DNA from: an uncultured Acidobacteriota bacterium
GTDB taxonomy: Bacteria > Acidobacteriota > Terriglobia > Terriglobales > Acidobacteriaceae
Direction: 5' to 3'
Length of the DNA: 5,619 nt
NCBI GenBank assembly: GCA_903832475.1
Contig: CAILBQ010000535.1
Coordinates: 1-5,619, forward strand
A model generated the notes under the pieces. The model searched no databases, had not been told where the DNA came from, and saw only the letters and a program-made list of their open reading frames with translations. This document shows, piece by piece, positions 1 through 5,518 of the stretch. The number at the start of each line of letters is the position of its first letter. Position 1 is the first letter of the stretch. Both the position numbers and the translations under genes were made by a program.

Positions 1-168
1 GCAAGGGCAACGGCGGGTTCTTCGACTCGCTGAGACCGCCCAAGCGACGAAGACCTGTCGCTCGGGGCCTGTCTGCGCTCGCTCAGGATGACGGCAGCTG
101 TTCTTGTTGCTGGTTTCTGTTATCCCACCCTTGAGGATGAGGCTTTCAAGGATGGGGCACCCGGTTTG
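1..168. repeat. Dispersed intergenic repeat, long type, copy 1 (left part may be cut by the window edge)
   Basis: This stretch matches 1298-1477. The first 95 bases differ from the second copy at only three positions (38, and two in 70-73). The copies then diverge, with copy 2 about 12 bases longer, and converge again from the 'tttctgttatcccaccc' segment to about 168. Inside it are an inverted repeat, AGCGAC (43-48) and GTCGCT (57-62) around an 8-base loop, a 'gctcaggatgac' segment (81-92), and a longer imperfect hairpin (124-156). No credible gene lies in 1-197; a short plus-strand reading frame at 104-307 is Arg-rich and has no gene-like features. In the second copy the repeat is preceded by a palindrome unit, so the true left end is probably outside the window. 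Confidence 0.85.
124..156 (-). terminator. Imperfect hairpin 3' of the DinB-like gene; possible transcript-end element
   Basis: Two 11-base arms (124-134 and 146-156) flank an 11-base loop, starting about 40 bases past the stop codon of the minus-strand gene. Read as minus-strand RNA, every arm position pairs, with a single G-U wobble. Read as plus-strand RNA, the same position is a C/A mismatch. The fold therefore suits transcripts of the upstream gene. No T-run follows, so it is not a classical intrinsic terminator; it could act as an mRNA 3'-end stabiliser or a Rho-linked site. The same structure follows the stop of the beta-helix gene. Confidence 0.45.
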
Positions 169-197
169 TGGGCTGGGGCGGAGGAGAATGGGCGGAG

Positions 198-851
198 CTA
201 GTCGGCGGAGGGTTTGGCGCCGGGGAGGCGTTTGGCGAGGAAGGCGATCTGGCCGGCGTGGTGCGACTCGTGTTCGGCGACGTGGAACCATTTCCAGTAA
301 GTGTTGACCTTAATGCCTTCGAACTGTGGGGTGTCGGTGCCGAGGAGCCACTTGTCGTCGCGTTTTTTGAATTCGGCGAGGTTATGTTCGCGGGATTCGT
401 GGAGGGCGTCGAGGTAGAAGTTGAGGTCGTGGCCTTTGATTTCCTTGCGGCCGGCGTCGCCGAGGTTCATGGCAGGATCCCACTTCTTTTTGATGTCGTC
501 GGACCAGCTGTCCCATTTCATGTTCTGGAAGGTGTTCATGCCGTAGTAGGTTTCGGTGGCGGAGAGGTGGAGGAGGAGGGCGCCGATGGAGTTTGCGTTG
601 GGGTCGATGAGGAAGTCGAGGTCTTTCTGGGAGAGGCCTTTGACGAAGCCGAGGAGGGCGTGGCGGAGGTAGTTGAGTTCGGCGACGAGGATGCCGATCT
701 GCGGGGTGTAGCCGGGCTGAGGGGCAATGATGAAGAGGTTTTCTTCAGGTTTGGGGGCGTCGGGTGCGGCGTGGGCTGAAGCTGAGGCAAGGGAACAGAG
801 GCTGGTGGCGGCAGCAGCGGTAAGGAAGCTCCGGCGGGTGGGAAAGGGCAT
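198..851 (-). CDS. Tat-exported DinB/DUF664-like putative metal-binding protein
   Basis: The protein has 217 residues. The start at 851 is chosen because AGGAG (858-862) sits 6 bases upstream and because residues 1-28 form a twin-arginine signal (TRRSFL at 5-10, then an Ala/Ser-rich hydrophobic stretch and a cleavage-like AHA before A29). The frame stays open to 1112, but that extension translates repeat DNA. The mature part is a four-helix-type DinB-like domain. H95 in 'LLLHLSATE' and H194/H198 in 'HVAEHESHHAGQI' (190-202) match the usual three-histidine metal site, and the final motif is the family's HExxH-x-GQ-like signature. The family includes DNA-damage-inducible DinB of Bacillus and thiol-dependent transferases or hydrolases; substrates are mostly unknown. 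This DinB family is unrelated to DNA polymerase IV. Export through Tat fits folding with metal in the cytoplasm before secretion. The specific reaction cannot be told from sequence. It probably forms a single-gene transcript with a candidate promoter at 902-931 and a hairpin after the stop. Confidence 0.85.
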   Translation of the reverse strand: MPFPTRRSFLTAAAATSLCSLASASAHAAPDAPKPEENLFIIAPQPGYTPQIGILVAELNYLRHALLGFVKGLSQKDLDFLIDPNANSIGALLLHLSATETYYGMNTFQNMKWDSWSDDIKKKWDPAMNLGDAGRKEIKGHDLNFYLDALHESREHNLAEFKKRDDKWLLGTDTPQFEGIKVNTYWKWFHVAEHESHHAGQIAFLAKRLPGAKPSAD

Positions 852-901
852 AGGAATCTCCTGTTGGAAGACCTGTCGGGATCCTCGGGATGGGTAGGGG
901 G

Positions 902-931
902 ATTGTGCTTGGGGAGCGGGTGGGGAGTCAA
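902..931 (-). promoter_or_regulatory. Candidate sigma70-type promoter of the DinB-like gene
   Basis: On the minus strand, TTGACT (926-931) is followed after 18 bases by CACAAT (902-907). A start of transcription near 895 would give a leader of about 45 nt before the AUG at 851. The -35 matches consensus at five of six positions; the -10 is weaker (four of six) and the spacing is one base long. Confidence 0.4.
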
Positions 932-962
932 GGGATTTGGGTGCGTGGGGTGAGGAGCGGGA

Positions 963-1308
963 CGCGGGTTCTTCGACTTTGTTCCTGGTGGTGACGGCGG
1001 TCTGCGATTTTCTGGTTGATGCCAGTGAGTAGAAGCAGATTCCCCTGAGGGGAATGACAGAAAGAAAAGCAAAGGCAACCGCGGGTCCTTCGACTTCATT
1101 CGCTCTGGTCACTGCGGTCTGCGATTTTCTGGTTTCCAGTGGGTAAAGCAGATTCCCCTAAGGGGAATGACAGAAAGAAAAGCAAGGGCAACCGCAGGTC
1201 CTTCGACTTCGTCGCTCTGGTCACTGGGCTCTGCGATTTTCTGGTTAGTGCCAGTGAGTAAAAGCAGATTCCCCTGAGGGGAATGACAGAAAGAAAGGCA
1301 AGGGCAAC
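963..1308. repeat. Three tandem copies of a ~115-bp palindrome-bearing intergenic repeat
   Basis: Unit boundaries are about 963-1079 (117 bp), 1080-1192 (113 bp) and 1193-1308 (116 bp). Each unit runs in the order 'ggt(c/t)cttcgactt', a variable stretch with 'ctggt', then 'tctgcgattttctggtt' (1001-1017, 1118-1134, 1230-1246), 'ccagtg(a/g)gta', a perfect palindrome, 'gacagaaagaaa', and 'gcaa(a/g)ggcaac'. The palindromes are ATTCCCCTNAGGGGAAT at 1039-1055, 1152-1168 and 1268-1284, with N being G, A and G. The array lies between the promoter of the DinB-like gene and the 3' end of the beta-helix gene and has no credible coding content. Reading frames across it produce peptides such as SVIPLRGICF, which are palindrome translations. 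The structure resembles REP/BIME-type families, but no mobilising transposase is in the window. Confidence 0.9.
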
Positions 1309-1477
1309 GGCGGGTTCTTCGACTCGCTGAGACCACCCAAGCGACGAAGACCTGTCGCTCGGGGCCCGGCTGCGCTCGCTCAGGATGACGGCGTCTGTTG
1401 TGGTGGCTGGTTGTTCTGCCGGTTTCTGTTATCCCACCCTTGACGATGAAGCTGTCAAGGATGGGGCACCCAATTTG
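1298..1477. repeat. Dispersed intergenic repeat, long type, copy 2
   Basis: This is the second copy of the sequence at 1-168 and directly continues the third tandem palindrome unit; the shared 'gcaagggcaac' segment belongs to both. It carries the same AGCGAC (1340-1345) / GTCGCT (1354-1359) inverted repeat with the same 8-base loop, the 'gctcaggatgac' segment (1378-1389), and the 3'-end hairpin at 1433-1465. It sits immediately downstream of the beta-helix gene (stop at 1489), just as copy 1 sits downstream of the DinB-like gene. Confidence 0.88.
1433..1465 (-). terminator. Imperfect hairpin 3' of the beta-helix gene; possible transcript-end element
   Basis: The arms are 1433-1443 and 1455-1465 around an 11-base loop, beginning about 23 bases beyond the stop codon. 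They are identical in arm sequence to 124-156, while three of eleven loop bases differ. The minus-strand RNA pairs fully with one G-U wobble; the plus-strand RNA has a C/A mismatch. No T-tract follows, so function as a terminator is inferred from position only. Confidence 0.45.
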
Positions 1478-1488
1478 ATAAAGCGAGG

Positions 1489-2808
1489 CTAGTTGTTGGG
1501 GAGGACGGAGGGGTAGGGGAGCCAGGGGGTGGTGAGGATGTTGGCGCCGGTGGTGGAGCTGCATTTCGTGGAGGGGCCGGCGGGGCAGTTCCACCAGTTC
1601 TGGGTGGCGTCGATCCAGGCGGCGCCGAGGTTGTCGATGCCGATGCCGCGCTCGTCGAAGTCGTTGAAGTGGACGTCGAGCTGGCCGGTGGGTGCATTGA
1701 AGGCGACGTTGATGGACTCGTCGCTGAATTTGTTCTGGGTGATGACGGTGCCGGTGATGGGAGCGACGGAGTAGATGTTGATGCCGGTGGGGCCGGGAGT
1801 GAAGGCGTCGTCGGTGTCGGCGGCGTTGCCGTGGATGCGGTTGCCGATGATCTTGTTGTCGTTCAGATTGACGCCGGGCGCGGGGCTGGGGGCCCAGGCG
1901 TGGTTATGCATGGTGACGCCGGGGAGTCCGTTGTCGTAGATGTCGTTGTCGATGACGACGTTGGCGGTGTCTGTGGTGCCGGGGAAGGGGGCGAAGATGC
2001 CGACGCCGGCGCCGGCGCCGGGTGCTCCCAGGCCGTTGCGGTAGGACTGGTTGCCGGTGATGGTGTTACGGGCTATGCCGAAGGGCCCCCTGGCCGTGGC
2101 GACGACGGAGGTGGCGGGCGGGTGGGAGGCGAAGGTGATGCCGCAGTCCCAGGGATTGTCGCGGACGACGTTGCCTTTGTAGATGTTGTCGGAGGTGGGA
2201 CCGGTTTCGTCGCTGGTGAGGATGCCGCCGGAGTTGTCTTCGACGAGGTTGTCGAGGACGATGCTGTGGTCGACGGCCATGAGGTGGATGCCTTCGCCGC
2301 AGTCGTCGGCTTCATTGGTTTCAAAAGCAGGAATGCCGGGGCAGCCTCCTCCGGAGAGCAGGGCCTTGTCGTTGTGGGTGACGTGGTTGCCGGCGAGGGA
2401 AACGTTGGAGGCGTTGGCTACGAGGATGCCTTCGAAGTTGGCGTTTTCAACTTTGAAGCCGCTGATCTGGACGCCGGCGATGCCGGCATTGGGAGCTGCG
2501 GCCATGCCGTTGATGAAGATGCCGTTGGGCTTGCCGGTAGCGTCGATGACGGGCGGGTGGAAGACGTCGCCGATGAGAGAGAGGGGCTGGGTGATGGTGA
2601 CGGAGTCGGCGTAGGAGCCGGAGGCGACGCGGATGGTGTCTCCGGGATGGGCGGCGGCGACGGCGGCGGAGATGGTGGCCTTGCAGCCGGATTTGCCGCC
2701 GGGGTTGACGCACAGGGTGGCTGCGAGGCTGGAGGCGCCGAAGATGGAGATGGCGGCGCTCAGGAAACAGAGCGCACGAAGGAGCGAGGCTTGCCTGGAG
2801 TGGATCAT
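1489..2808 (-). CDS. Secreted right-handed parallel beta-helix (pectin-lyase-fold) repeat protein
   Basis: The protein has 439 residues. The start at 2808 has AGGAG (2815-2819) 6 bases upstream and opens a Sec-type signal peptide: R5 and R11, a hydrophobic core from about 12 to 24, and a likely cut after A29 or A30. C33 is not in a lipobox. Residues 45-80 ('ISAAVAAAHPGDTIRVASGSY', in part) are the typical opening of NosD/pectate-lyase-like beta-helix proteins. Repeated short strand-turn units follow from about 84 to 400, with many N-x-(I/V) and G-(I/V) steps such as 'NNLVEDNSGGI'-like rungs (around 187-197), 'NTITGN' (248-253) and 'NRIHGN' (323-328). Cysteine pairs C33/C42, C156/C170 and C408/C416 could form disulfides in the exported protein. 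The C-terminal 'NWWNCPAGP' (404-412) is, as I recall, common in acidobacterial relatives. The fold occurs in polysaccharide lyases, epimerases and carbohydrate-binding surface proteins. I see no clear catalytic set, so the substrate is unassigned. Confidence 0.85.
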   Translation of the reverse strand: MIHSRQASLLRALCFLSAAISIFGASSLAATLCVNPGGKSGCKATISAAVAAAHPGDTIRVASGSYADSVTITQPLSLIGDVFHPPVIDATGKPNGIFINGMAAAPNAGIAGVQISGFKVENANFEGILVANASNVSLAGNHVTHNDKALLSGGGCPGIPAFETNEADDCGEGIHLMAVDHSIVLDNLVEDNSGGILTSDETGPTSDNIYKGNVVRDNPWDCGITFASHPPATSVVATARGPFGIARNTITGNQSYRNGLGAPGAGAGVGIFAPFPGTTDTANVVIDNDIYDNGLPGVTMHNHAWAPSPAPGVNLNDNKIIGNRIHGNAADTDDAFTPGPTGINIYSVAPITGTVITQNKFSDESINVAFNAPTGQLDVHFNDFDERGIGIDNLGAAWIDATQNWWNCPAGPSTKCSSTTGANILTTPWLPYPSVLPNN

Positions 2809-2896
2809 GGGAATCTCCTATAGGGGAAAGCCTGGAAGCATTTGGGGGAAGGCTGGCGCAGGCGGGTTTTCGATTTGGATTCAAAAACCGGAGGCG

Positions 2897-2925
2897 ATTG
2901 TAACCCGGAGAAGGAACCCTGACAA
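2897..2925 (-). promoter_or_regulatory. Candidate sigma70-type promoter of the beta-helix gene
   Basis: On the minus strand, TTGTCA (2920-2925) is followed by a 17-base spacer and TACAAT (2897-2902), each one base from consensus. A start near 2890 would give a leader of about 80 nt before the AUG at 2808. The -10 and the bases just downstream (2884-2902) are nearly identical to those of the DUF4440-like gene's promoter (3494-3511), differing by one inserted base. Confidence 0.65.
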
Positions 2926-2948
2926 CGGGGAAAACGTGGAAACGAGAT

Positions 2949-3416
2949 TCAGGCGGGATTCCACATTTTGCGCGTGAGGAGCCATTGGCCGGCGGGGGAG
3001 CGACGGAGGACGAGAAGCATTTTGCCCCGGCAATCGAAGGAGGGCTTGTTGGGGATGGCGACAATTTGATGTTCAGTGCACCACTCGGTGGCGAGGTCGC
3101 CGGAGAGCTGGAGATCGTGGCATTGCAACTCGAATTTCTCCATGTGGGCCCCGGGGATGGAGGAGGTCACGTTGTTGAAGAAGGCGGCGAGAGCGGGTTT
3201 GCCGACGATGGGGTCGGTGGAGGGCAGGAGGCTGATGCCTTCGTCGGCCCAGAGTGCGAGGGTGGCGGAGTTGTCCATGGCGCGGGTGGCGGCAGCGAGA
3301 TGGTTGTTAAAGGAGTCGATTTCGGAGGCTGGATTGCCGGGAGGCGGGACAGGGGCGGTCTGGGCGAGAGCGGGGAAAGCGAAGGCGAGGAGGAGCAAGG
3401 GCAGGAATCGGCGCAT
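2949..3416 (-). CDS. Secreted DUF4440/SnoaL-like (NTF2-fold) small protein
   Basis: The protein has 155 residues. The frame is open back to 3488, but the start at 3416 is preferred because AAGGA (3422-3426) lies 5 bases upstream and because it gives a clean Sec signal: R2-R3, a Leu/Ala/Phe core (4-16), and cleavage after 'ALA' (A18). A Pro-rich linker (22-29) follows. The rest matches the DUF4440/SnoaL-like cone-shaped fold: an initial helix with 'FNNHLAAATRAMD' (36-48), then 'LALWADEGISLLP' (53-65), 'DPIVGKPALAAFF' (68-80), and beta strands ending in 'QWLLTRKMWNPA' (144-155). The family contains ketosteroid-isomerase-like enzymes, association domains and many exported proteins without a known role. 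The catalytic residues of the enzymatic members are not obvious here, so enzyme activity is unproven. C99, C113 and C129 are present in the mature part. It has its own promoter, and the 140-bp gap to the beta-helix gene holds another, so co-transcription is not required. Confidence 0.78.
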   Translation of the reverse strand: MRRFLPLLLLAFAFPALAQTAPVPPPGNPASEIDSFNNHLAAATRAMDNSATLALWADEGISLLPSTDPIVGKPALAAFFNNVTSSIPGAHMEKFELQCHDLQLSGDLATEWCTEHQIVAIPNKPSFDCRGKMLLVLRRSPAGQWLLTRKMWNPA

Positions 3417-3505
3417 GAGGGTCCTTTCGAGAGGGCCGGGACAGGAGGATGGTCTCTGAGGAAACGCCCTCGCTGCGGGGGAGAGCACGGTTGAAAACCG
3501 GGGCG

Positions 3506-3534
3506 ATTGTAGACGGGAGAGGCTGGGGCTGCAA
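3506..3534 (-). promoter_or_regulatory. Candidate sigma70-type promoter of the DUF4440-like gene
   Basis: On the minus strand, TACAAT (3506-3511) has the weak -35 candidate TTGCAG (3529-3534) 17 bases upstream. A start near 3499 predicts a leader of about 83 nt to the AUG at 3416, nearly the same length as for the beta-helix gene. The region 3494-3511 repeats the beta-helix promoter's -10 and early transcript sequence, which supports the -10 more than the -35 does. Confidence 0.55.
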
Positions 3535-3577
3535 TGGATTTTGTGGTAATGCTGCGCGAGTGTGGAGTTAGCTCTAG

Positions 3578-5272
3578 TTAGCCAGCTTCCGAGGGGAGAG
3601 AGATGCCAACGGCGTCTGCCTCGACTTTCAGGGACGCCCAGAGCTGCTGAATTTCTGTTTTTCGTCTTTCGGTTTCCCTGGCGATGCTTTCTGTCATCTT
3701 GGCGATGCTCGCGGTGAACTGATGGATGAGTCTTTGGCGCAGGCTTTCGACTTTGGTGAGCGTCTCGGCTTCGATGACTTTGGCCTGGTCCCGGGAGTGA
3801 TCGATGGTGTCGAGGACTTGGCGGATGTCAGTATCGAGCTGGTCGAGCTGGAAATGGTAGGCGGCGAGGAAGCGGCGAATCTCAGTGGCACGGCCACTGG
3901 TGCTTTGTTTGGGGAGAGCCTGGTAAAGGGTGATTTCGGCGGCGATGAGGTCGGACGCGCGCCGGAACCATTGGTTGACCAAGGTGCGCATGACGTCGGA
4001 ACGTTTGGGCCAGAGGAAGGCGAAGCGGGACGCGGGGATGTTTTCGAGGATGGCGCTACGCTCGAAATCCAACTGGCGGGCGAGCTGATCGAGCCGCTCG
4101 GGGAAGGCCTCGGTGAGTGCATAGACGCGTGACTGGCAGCGGGCAACCTCGGCGCTGAGCCGTTCCCTGGCATGCTGGATAAGGGCAGCGCGACCCTGCT
4201 CGAAATCCCTGGAGCCGTTCTCCTGCATGCGCTTGGTTTCACGCTGGGATCGCTGGATGAGGGAATCGATGTCTTTTTTGGCCTGGTCGGCGGTGGAGAG
4301 ATAGGTAGATTTGGCGTGTTCGAAGGGGGCAAAGCGCGCAGCGGTGGCGCCGAATTTTCCGGCCACCGAGCCGCCGATACCGCCGACAATGCCGCCGATG
4401 ATAGTTCCGATGCCGGGGGCGAAGAAAGAGCCCGCGATGGCGCCGGCCTTGGCTCCGAGCAAGCCTCCGCCTGCGACGGCAGCTCCGTCGACGGCCACGT
4501 GTGTGGCGGCGCGAAGGAAGGTGGTCTTGTCGTCCGTCAAGAGCTTGAATTCGCGATAGCCGGAGAATAAGACGGTGACCACGGGGAAGTGGGCATCGGC
4601 GAAGAAGCCGATGTGTTCGCCGGCGGATGCGCCATGCAGCACTCCCTCAGCTAGGCCGTGATGAGCCTCGGCTGCGGAGACGCCGGCGTGGTGCGACATA
4701 TCGGCTACGGAGGCTTTCAGCGTCGCTGCGTTTTCGAAGGTGGAGTGCACCATGTGCTTGACCAGGTGGGCGGCGATGGCGCCGAGCCATGCCTCCTGGC
4801 CATGTTCCGCGGCTACCGAGAGGTGTTCGAAATGAAAGCCTAAGGAATCGGTCTTGAGGATCAGGTCGATGGTTTTGCCGAAGGCGTGCTCCAGAGCACC
4901 GACGTTGATTTTGTCGAATTGCACGATGAGCGGCGCGACTTGGACCATGCCGTCGATGGCCGCGGCGGAGAAGCTGATGGCGCCGATCCAATTGATGGTT
5001 CCTGGGTCGAAATCGTGGGCATGGCTGGAGAACTCGATGGGCGGAATGGTGGATGCATGGTTCGCATCGCCGTTCGCACTGCTGGGCCGGGTAGTGAGTT
5101 GGGTGGAGTCGAGGATGACGGTGCGCTTTTCGGGAAGTCGCCAGCCCAGGTAGTTTTCCGGCGGAAGGAAGGGAGTTAGTTCGTCCTTGAATCTATGGAC
5201 TGAGTTTGCGCGCAGTCTTCCGTAGGCAATCAGTACCGACGCAACGGCAATGACAATGGCAACAATGAGCAT
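3578..5272 (-). CDS. Membrane-anchored protein with His-rich segment, glycine-zipper core and helical tail; function unknown
   Basis: The protein has 564 residues and I do not recognise the family. The start at 5272 has a GAGGT ribosome site 9 bases upstream. Visible parts in order: a single N-terminal membrane segment (2-17) followed by R19 and R21, predicting N-out/C-in; a soluble region (25-145) including 'LGWRLPEKRTVILDSTQL' (42-59); a His-rich stretch (147-228) with 13 histidines, including HH pairs at 194-195 and 204-205; a hydrophobic glycine-zipper block (about 262-308) with GxxxG-like spacing around 'PGIGTIIGGIVGGIGG' (286-301), probably a membrane hairpin; then a long charged, helix-rich tail (about 318-556) with coiled-coil-like segments around 327-410 and 470-548. 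Glycine-zipper blocks of this kind occur in pore-forming toxins, T7-type effectors and membrane-stress proteins, but there is no catalytic motif and no adjacent immunity or partner gene. It is probably a single-gene transcript; the stop is 43 bp from the -35 of the next gene's promoter. No clear terminator is visible after the stop. Confidence 0.88.
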   Translation of the reverse strand: MLIVAIVIAVASVLIAYGRLRANSVHRFKDELTPFLPPENYLGWRLPEKRTVILDSTQLTTRPSSANGDANHASTIPPIEFSSHAHDFDPGTINWIGAISFSAAAIDGMVQVAPLIVQFDKINVGALEHAFGKTIDLILKTDSLGFHFEHLSVAAEHGQEAWLGAIAAHLVKHMVHSTFENAATLKASVADMSHHAGVSAAEAHHGLAEGVLHGASAGEHIGFFADAHFPVVTVLFSGYREFKLLTDDKTTFLRAATHVAVDGAAVAGGGLLGAKAGAIAGSFFAPGIGTIIGGIVGGIGGSVAGKFGATAARFAPFEHAKSTYLSTADQAKKDIDSLIQRSQRETKRMQENGSRDFEQGRAALIQHARERLSAEVARCQSRVYALTEAFPERLDQLARQLDFERSAILENIPASRFAFLWPKRSDVMRTLVNQWFRRASDLIAAEITLYQALPKQSTSGRATEIRRFLAAYHFQLDQLDTDIRQVLDTIDHSRDQAKVIEAETLTKVESLRQRLIHQFTASIAKMTESIARETERRKTEIQQLWASLKVEADAVGISLPSEAG

Positions 5273-5330
5273 GGCTGAAGCACCTCATGCGTGATTGGGT
5301 TGCCGAGCTTGTACAGCGGCGAGTTAGATT

Positions 5331-5356
5331 CTCAAGATATGCCCATGTTATCTGAG
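5331..5356. promoter_or_regulatory. Inverted repeat overlapping the promoter, possible operator
   Basis: CTCAAGATA (5331-5339) and TATCTGAG (5349-5356) form an inverted repeat with one extra A in the left arm and a 9-base centre. It covers the -10 box and fills the spacer up to the -35. Its position is right for a dimeric repressor that would block RNA polymerase, but no regulator gene is in the window and a chance match is possible. Confidence 0.35.
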
Positions 5357-5362
5357 GGTCAA
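5334..5362 (-). promoter_or_regulatory. Candidate sigma70-type promoter of the large membrane protein gene
   Basis: On the minus strand, TTGACC (5357-5362; five of six consensus) is followed by exactly 17 bases and TATCTT (5334-5339; four of six). A start near 5327 gives a leader of about 55 nt to the AUG at 5272. Confidence 0.6.
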
Positions 5363-5518
5363 GGATGAAAATGCAGATTCTGATCAACGGACGAGATGGA
5401 GTGCCTGGCCAGAATTGGAGCGCGCGGGGTGGGAAATGACGGATGCGTTGAACGTGGAATCGAGTTCGACGACTGCGACGGCTGGGGTTGGCGAGCTGAC
5501 TTTCGAGAGGCAAGCGCG
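5363..5518. other. Intergenic stretch without a convincing gene
   Basis: The gap from the large gene's start (5272) to the window end is 347 bp. Apart from the leader, promoter and inverted repeat (5273-5362) and the repeat unit at the right end, this middle part shows no clear gene on either strand. Two short plus-strand frames exist: 24 codons from 5366 ending in an ATGA overlap with a 47-codon frame at 5436-5579. The second runs into the repeat. Neither has a good ribosome site or a recognised product; they may be chance, or a remnant of a gene interrupted by the repeat. Confidence 0.4.

Noticed and set aside
168..779. 203-codon plus-strand frame opposite the DinB-like gene
   Set aside because: Low-complexity Val/Glu/Gly/Phe composition, complementary to a gene with a clear family signature and export signal.
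852..1112. N-terminal extension of the DinB-like reading frame up to 1112
   Set aside because: The extra 87 codons translate intergenic repeat DNA (including the palindrome-derived peptide SVIPLRGICF), lack a ribosome site, and would bury the twin-arginine signal. The start at 851 has AGGAG at ideal spacing.
963..1308. CRISPR array
   Set aside because: Units are about 115 bp and are similar across most of their length, without short identical repeats and unique spacers, and no cas genes are nearby.
1109..1594. 161-codon minus-strand frame across the repeats
   Set aside because: It overlaps the 3' end of the beta-helix gene in another frame and is otherwise made of repeat translation; it has the same SVIPLRGICF-type peptide and no start signal.
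1669..2823. 384-codon plus-strand frame opposite the beta-helix gene
   Set aside because: It is extremely Gly/Val/Asp-rich with no domain, as expected from the complement of a GC-rich gene. The minus-strand frame has a signal peptide, a ribosome site and a recognisable fold.
3417..3488. 24-codon N-terminal extension of the DUF4440-like protein
   Set aside because: It would place a Pro/Arg-rich stretch before an otherwise perfect Sec signal peptide. The start at 3416 has its own AAGGA site.
3578..5272. Toxin-antitoxin or anti-phage defence assignment for the large membrane protein
   Set aside because: The glycine zipper alone is not diagnostic. There is no immunity gene, nuclease, ATPase or sensor partner in the window, and the neighbours are unrelated secreted proteins.
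5193..5513. 106-codon minus-strand frame upstream of the large membrane protein
   Set aside because: It overlaps the start, leader and promoter of the large gene in another frame; its composition is Arg/Cys/His-rich with no recognisable domain or ribosome site.
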